Positions 13,846 to 15,610 of a stretch of DNA of 15,610 nucleotides are shown one piece after another. A program made the translations under genes and the position numbers. The notes under the pieces were generated by a model. That model saw only the letters and a list, made by a program, of their open reading frames with translations. It ran no database searches and had not been told where the DNA came from. This stretch comes from Reddybacter sp041622675 (lineage in GTDB: Bacteria > Pseudomonadota > Gammaproteobacteria > Pseudomonadales > Porticoccaceae), in assembly GCA_041622675.1 (NCBI GenBank), contig JBFJYH010000055.1:1-15610 (forward strand), given 5' to 3'. Position 1 is the stretch's first letter. The number at the start of each line of letters is the position of its first letter.

Positions 13846-14826
13846 TTAAGGTAGCAAGTGTTGTACAGCATCACGCTCCTCGGCCAACTCCTGTTCCGTC
13901 GCCTGCATTTTGCCACGGGAGAAGTCATTGATTTCAAGGCCTTGAACAATACTCCAATCGCCATCTTTACAAACACAAGGGAAGGAGTAAATCAGGCCTT
14001 CGGCAATACCGTAGCTTCCATCGCTGTAAATACCCATACTTGTCCAGTCGCCTTCGCCAGTACCGAGAGCCCAAGTGCGCATATGGGCAATTGCAGCGTT
14101 AGCTGCCGACGCAGCACTCGAGGCGCCACGCGCCGCAATAATGGCCGCGCCGCGTTGCTGTACAGTGGGGATAAAGTCATTTTCGTACCAATCCTGCTCA
14201 ACTAGGTCGATAGCCGCTTTGCCATTCACCTTGGCGTGGTGCAAGTCGGGGTACTGCGTAGCGGAGTGATTGCCCCAGATTGTCATATTGGTTACATCGT
14301 TAATCGTTGTGCCCGTTTTTTCAGCCAGCTGTGACATTGCTCGGTTGTGATCAAGACGTGTCATAGCGGTGAATTGGCGAGGGTTGATAGAAGGCGCGTT
14401 GCGTTGGGCAATCAATGCATTAGTGTTGGCCGGGTTGCCAACCACTAGCACTTTGATATCACGGCTGGCATTGGCATCAATCGCCTTACCTTGAGCAGAG
14501 AAAATAGCGGCATTGGCTTCGAGTAGATCTTTACGTTCCATGCCTGGGCCACGAGGACGTGCTCCAACCAGCAGTGCAAAATCTGTGTCTTTAAAAGCAA
14601 CATTCGCATCGTCAGTTTGCACAATGCCAGCCAGCAGAGGGAATGCACAGTCTTCAAGCTCCATCGCTACACCTTTCAGTGCTTCGAGAGCCGGCGTGAT
14701 TTCCAGCAGCTGTAAAATTACAGGCTGATCTGTCCCCAACATTTGGCCAGCGGCAATACGAAATAAGAGGGAGTAGCTAATTTGGCCAGCGGCGCCGGTA
14801 ACAGTAACGCGAACAGGTGCTTTCAC
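13846..14826 (-). CDS. mdh: Malate dehydrogenase (NAD), cytosolic/type 2 family
   Basis: TCA-cycle enzyme interconverting malate and oxaloacetate with NAD. The 326 residues match the group of bacterial MDHs that resemble cytosolic eukaryotic MDH rather than the E. coli type. Seen: the NAD-binding loop TGAAGQISYSLLFRIAAG at 10-27, acidic LLEITPALEALKGVAMELED at 40-59, substrate arginines in RPRGPGMERKDLL (Arg92, Arg98), VVGNPANTNAL at 128-138, the DHNR motif at 159-162, and the catalytic histidine His187 in WGNHSATQYPD. The C-terminus has GIYSDGSYGIAEGLIYSFP. Translation starts at GTG 14826 with GGAG (plus 14834-14837) seven bases away. An intrinsic terminator follows the gene, and a perfect TATAAT lies 47 bases ahead of the start, so it is likely transcribed alone. 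Confidence 0.96.
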   Translation of the reverse strand: MKAPVRVTVTGAAGQISYSLLFRIAAGQMLGTDQPVILQLLEITPALEALKGVAMELEDCAFPLLAGIVQTDDANVAFKDTDFALLVGARPRGPGMERKDLLEANAAIFSAQGKAIDANASRDIKVLVVGNPANTNALIAQRNAPSINPRQFTAMTRLDHNRAMSQLAEKTGTTINDVTNMTIWGNHSATQYPDLHHAKVNGKAAIDLVEQDWYENDFIPTVQQRGAAIIAARGASSAASAANAAIAHMRTWALGTGEGDWTSMGIYSDGSYGIAEGLIYSFPCVCKDGDWSIVQGLEINDFSRGKMQATEQELAEERDAVQHLLP

Positions 14827-14872
14827 AGGAAATCTCCGTAGTCATCCAATAAGAGGTGTTTTCGAGGCGTAA

Positions 14873-14878
14873 ATTATA
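14873..14878 (-). promoter_or_regulatory. Candidate -10 element of mdh
   Basis: The minus strand shows a perfect TATAAT at 14878-14873, giving a leader of about 40 bases before the GTG start. No convincing -35 word lies 16-18 bases away, so activation by a regulator is possible. Confidence 0.35.
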
Positions 14879-15300
14879 CGGTAATACAGAGCTGCACGCC
14901 TCTATTTTCAATAGCCCTTGAGGGTGCAACAACTAATAACGTAACAATCGAGATCAACTACTTGAGATAGGGACGAGACACCATGGGGAAGACCAAAAAC
15001 CGCATAGGTTTGTCATCACATACGGCGCAGGACTGCTTAAATTGAAGGCCGGGCACACTATCGAAACTCGCTGAAGGTTCCTATAGCGCTTGGAAAAGAT
15101 AGCTTTTTCCCCTCTCACACCGCGAGAGTCTAGCAATCGCCACGCCTAGAATACAATCGACCTCGAACGAGTGTTGTTGAACAAGTCAGCAGCACAAAGG
15201 CGGCTCCAATTGGATAAAAAGGCACAGCACTGCCGGCCAAACCCTCCTGTCAAATAGTAGCTTAAGGTTTTACACCCTTCCCACCGATGAAGCTGCGAGT
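14879..15300. other. Gene-poor stretch between the SCP2-type gene and mdh
   Basis: No recognisable gene, tRNA or strong terminator is seen. Two minus-strand items stand out. A perfect AGGAGG lies at 15248-15243, followed by frames of only 15-36 codons; one, from TTG 15240 to a stop at 15130, encodes a hydrophobic stretch (PIGAAFVLLTCSTTLV), but the spacing is only two bases. Nearer mdh, a 40-codon open frame (15080-14958) ends in SCAVCDDKPMRFLVFPMVSR plus PYLK, with a CxxC pair and protein-like composition, but no good start. The stretch could be a decayed gene, a small-protein locus or plain spacer. Confidence 0.3.
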
Positions 15301-15610
15301 TCACTCTGGCCACAACGTATCTAGCCGCGAGCAACATTCGACCAGTTCGACGGCAGTTTTCCGTGATCTCAATATCTTCATCTTGGGGCCCTTGAGTTTT
15401 AGGCGTCCAGACAACAGCTCGCGAATAGGATCAATTTGTTTTGTGACGATCTTTTGCCAGATTTCGAGCGACGCGATCAGTTCGAACTCAGGGGATTTTG
15501 ATGATCGGTCAACCACAATTTCGGCACTCCGACACTTGCCGTGCCACAAATCAAGATACATGCAGGCTTCTTCCTCCCTATCAGTGTCCTTGGGGGCAAT
15601 CAGATAAAAA
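15301..15610 (-). CDS. SCP2 sterol-binding domain protein, partial (5' end cut by window edge)
   Basis: On the minus strand an open frame enters from the right edge and stops at 15301-15303, giving about 102 C-terminal residues. It starts FYLIAPKDTDREEE at the edge. The segment SPEFELIASLEIWQKIVTKQ followed by IDPIRELLSGRLKLKGPKMK has the pattern of the SCP2 lipid-binding domain: a hydrophobic strand, a helix with a central Trp, then 'D-P-hydrophobic-x-x-hydrophobic-x-x-G-hydrophobic-K-hydrophobic-x-G'. Such domains carry lipids or acyl chains; bacterial stand-alone members have unclear roles. The internal Met at 15561 is not a likely start because the frame and the domain run past it. The gene ends 474 bases before mdh, same strand. 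The domain call is from pattern recognition and is moderately sure. Confidence 0.65.
   Translation of the reverse strand, partial: FYLIAPKDTDREEEACMYLDLWHGKCRSAEIVVDRSSKSPEFELIASLEIWQKIVTKQIDPIRELLSGRLKLKGPKMKILRSRKTAVELVECCSRLDTLWPE

Noticed and set aside
15287..15607. 106-codon plus-strand ORF near the right edge
   Set aside because: It is antisense to the SCP2-like frame, which has a clear domain pattern; the plus-strand product looks like a shadow.

Overview
The window looks like the chromosome of a free-living, probably marine gammaproteobacterium from the Pseudomonas/Cellvibrionales side of the class. This rests on the families present (RmlKL-type fused 23S methyltransferase, RMF with a Pseudomonas-length tail, ThrH, CysB, RraA, dimeric-type MDH) and on gene pairs recalled from Pseudomonas (rlmL next to rmf; cysB, thrH and pabB close together). 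Base composition is even and codon use looks uniform. No phage, transposon, CRISPR array, tRNA or rRNA is visible. Nearly all of it is ordinary core metabolism.

Layout. 1-1640 (minus, cut by the left edge): rlmL/rlmKL. 1778-1993 (plus): rmf, divergent from rlmL, with a 7-bp hairpin touching its ribosome binding site and a GAAA-loop hairpin after it. 2201-3987 (plus): modB and modC, permease and ATPase of a molybdate ABC importer, with no modA in the window. 4189-4566 (plus): a broken piece of a DUF1538 membrane-protein gene, running into the 3' end of rraA. 4549-5037 (minus): rraA. 5190-6566 (plus): pabB, convergent with thrH (6609-7229, minus). 7434-8408 (minus): cysB, divergent from a TauE/SafE exporter (8523-9311, plus). 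9323-12727 (minus): a 5'-nucleotidase, an alanine/glycine:cation symporter and a D-cysteine desulfhydrase, possibly one transcription unit read dcyD -> symporter -> nucleotidase. 12849-13738 (minus): yajC and bcp. 13846-14826 (minus): mdh. 14827-15300: about 470 bases without a convincing gene. 15301-15610 (minus, cut by the right edge): C-terminal end of an SCP2 sterol-binding-type protein.

Functional themes. There is a loose sulfur theme: CysB (regulator of cysteine synthesis), a TauE/SafE anion exporter divergent from it, and a D-cysteine desulfhydrase that would release sulfide, pyruvate and ammonia. There is also a ribosome/RNA theme: RlmKL, RMF and RraA. The best leads are the decayed DUF1538 gene, the modBC pair without modA, yajC separated from secDF, the structured rmf leader, and the gene-poor stretch upstream of mdh. 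I did not find strong evidence for a new multi-gene system.
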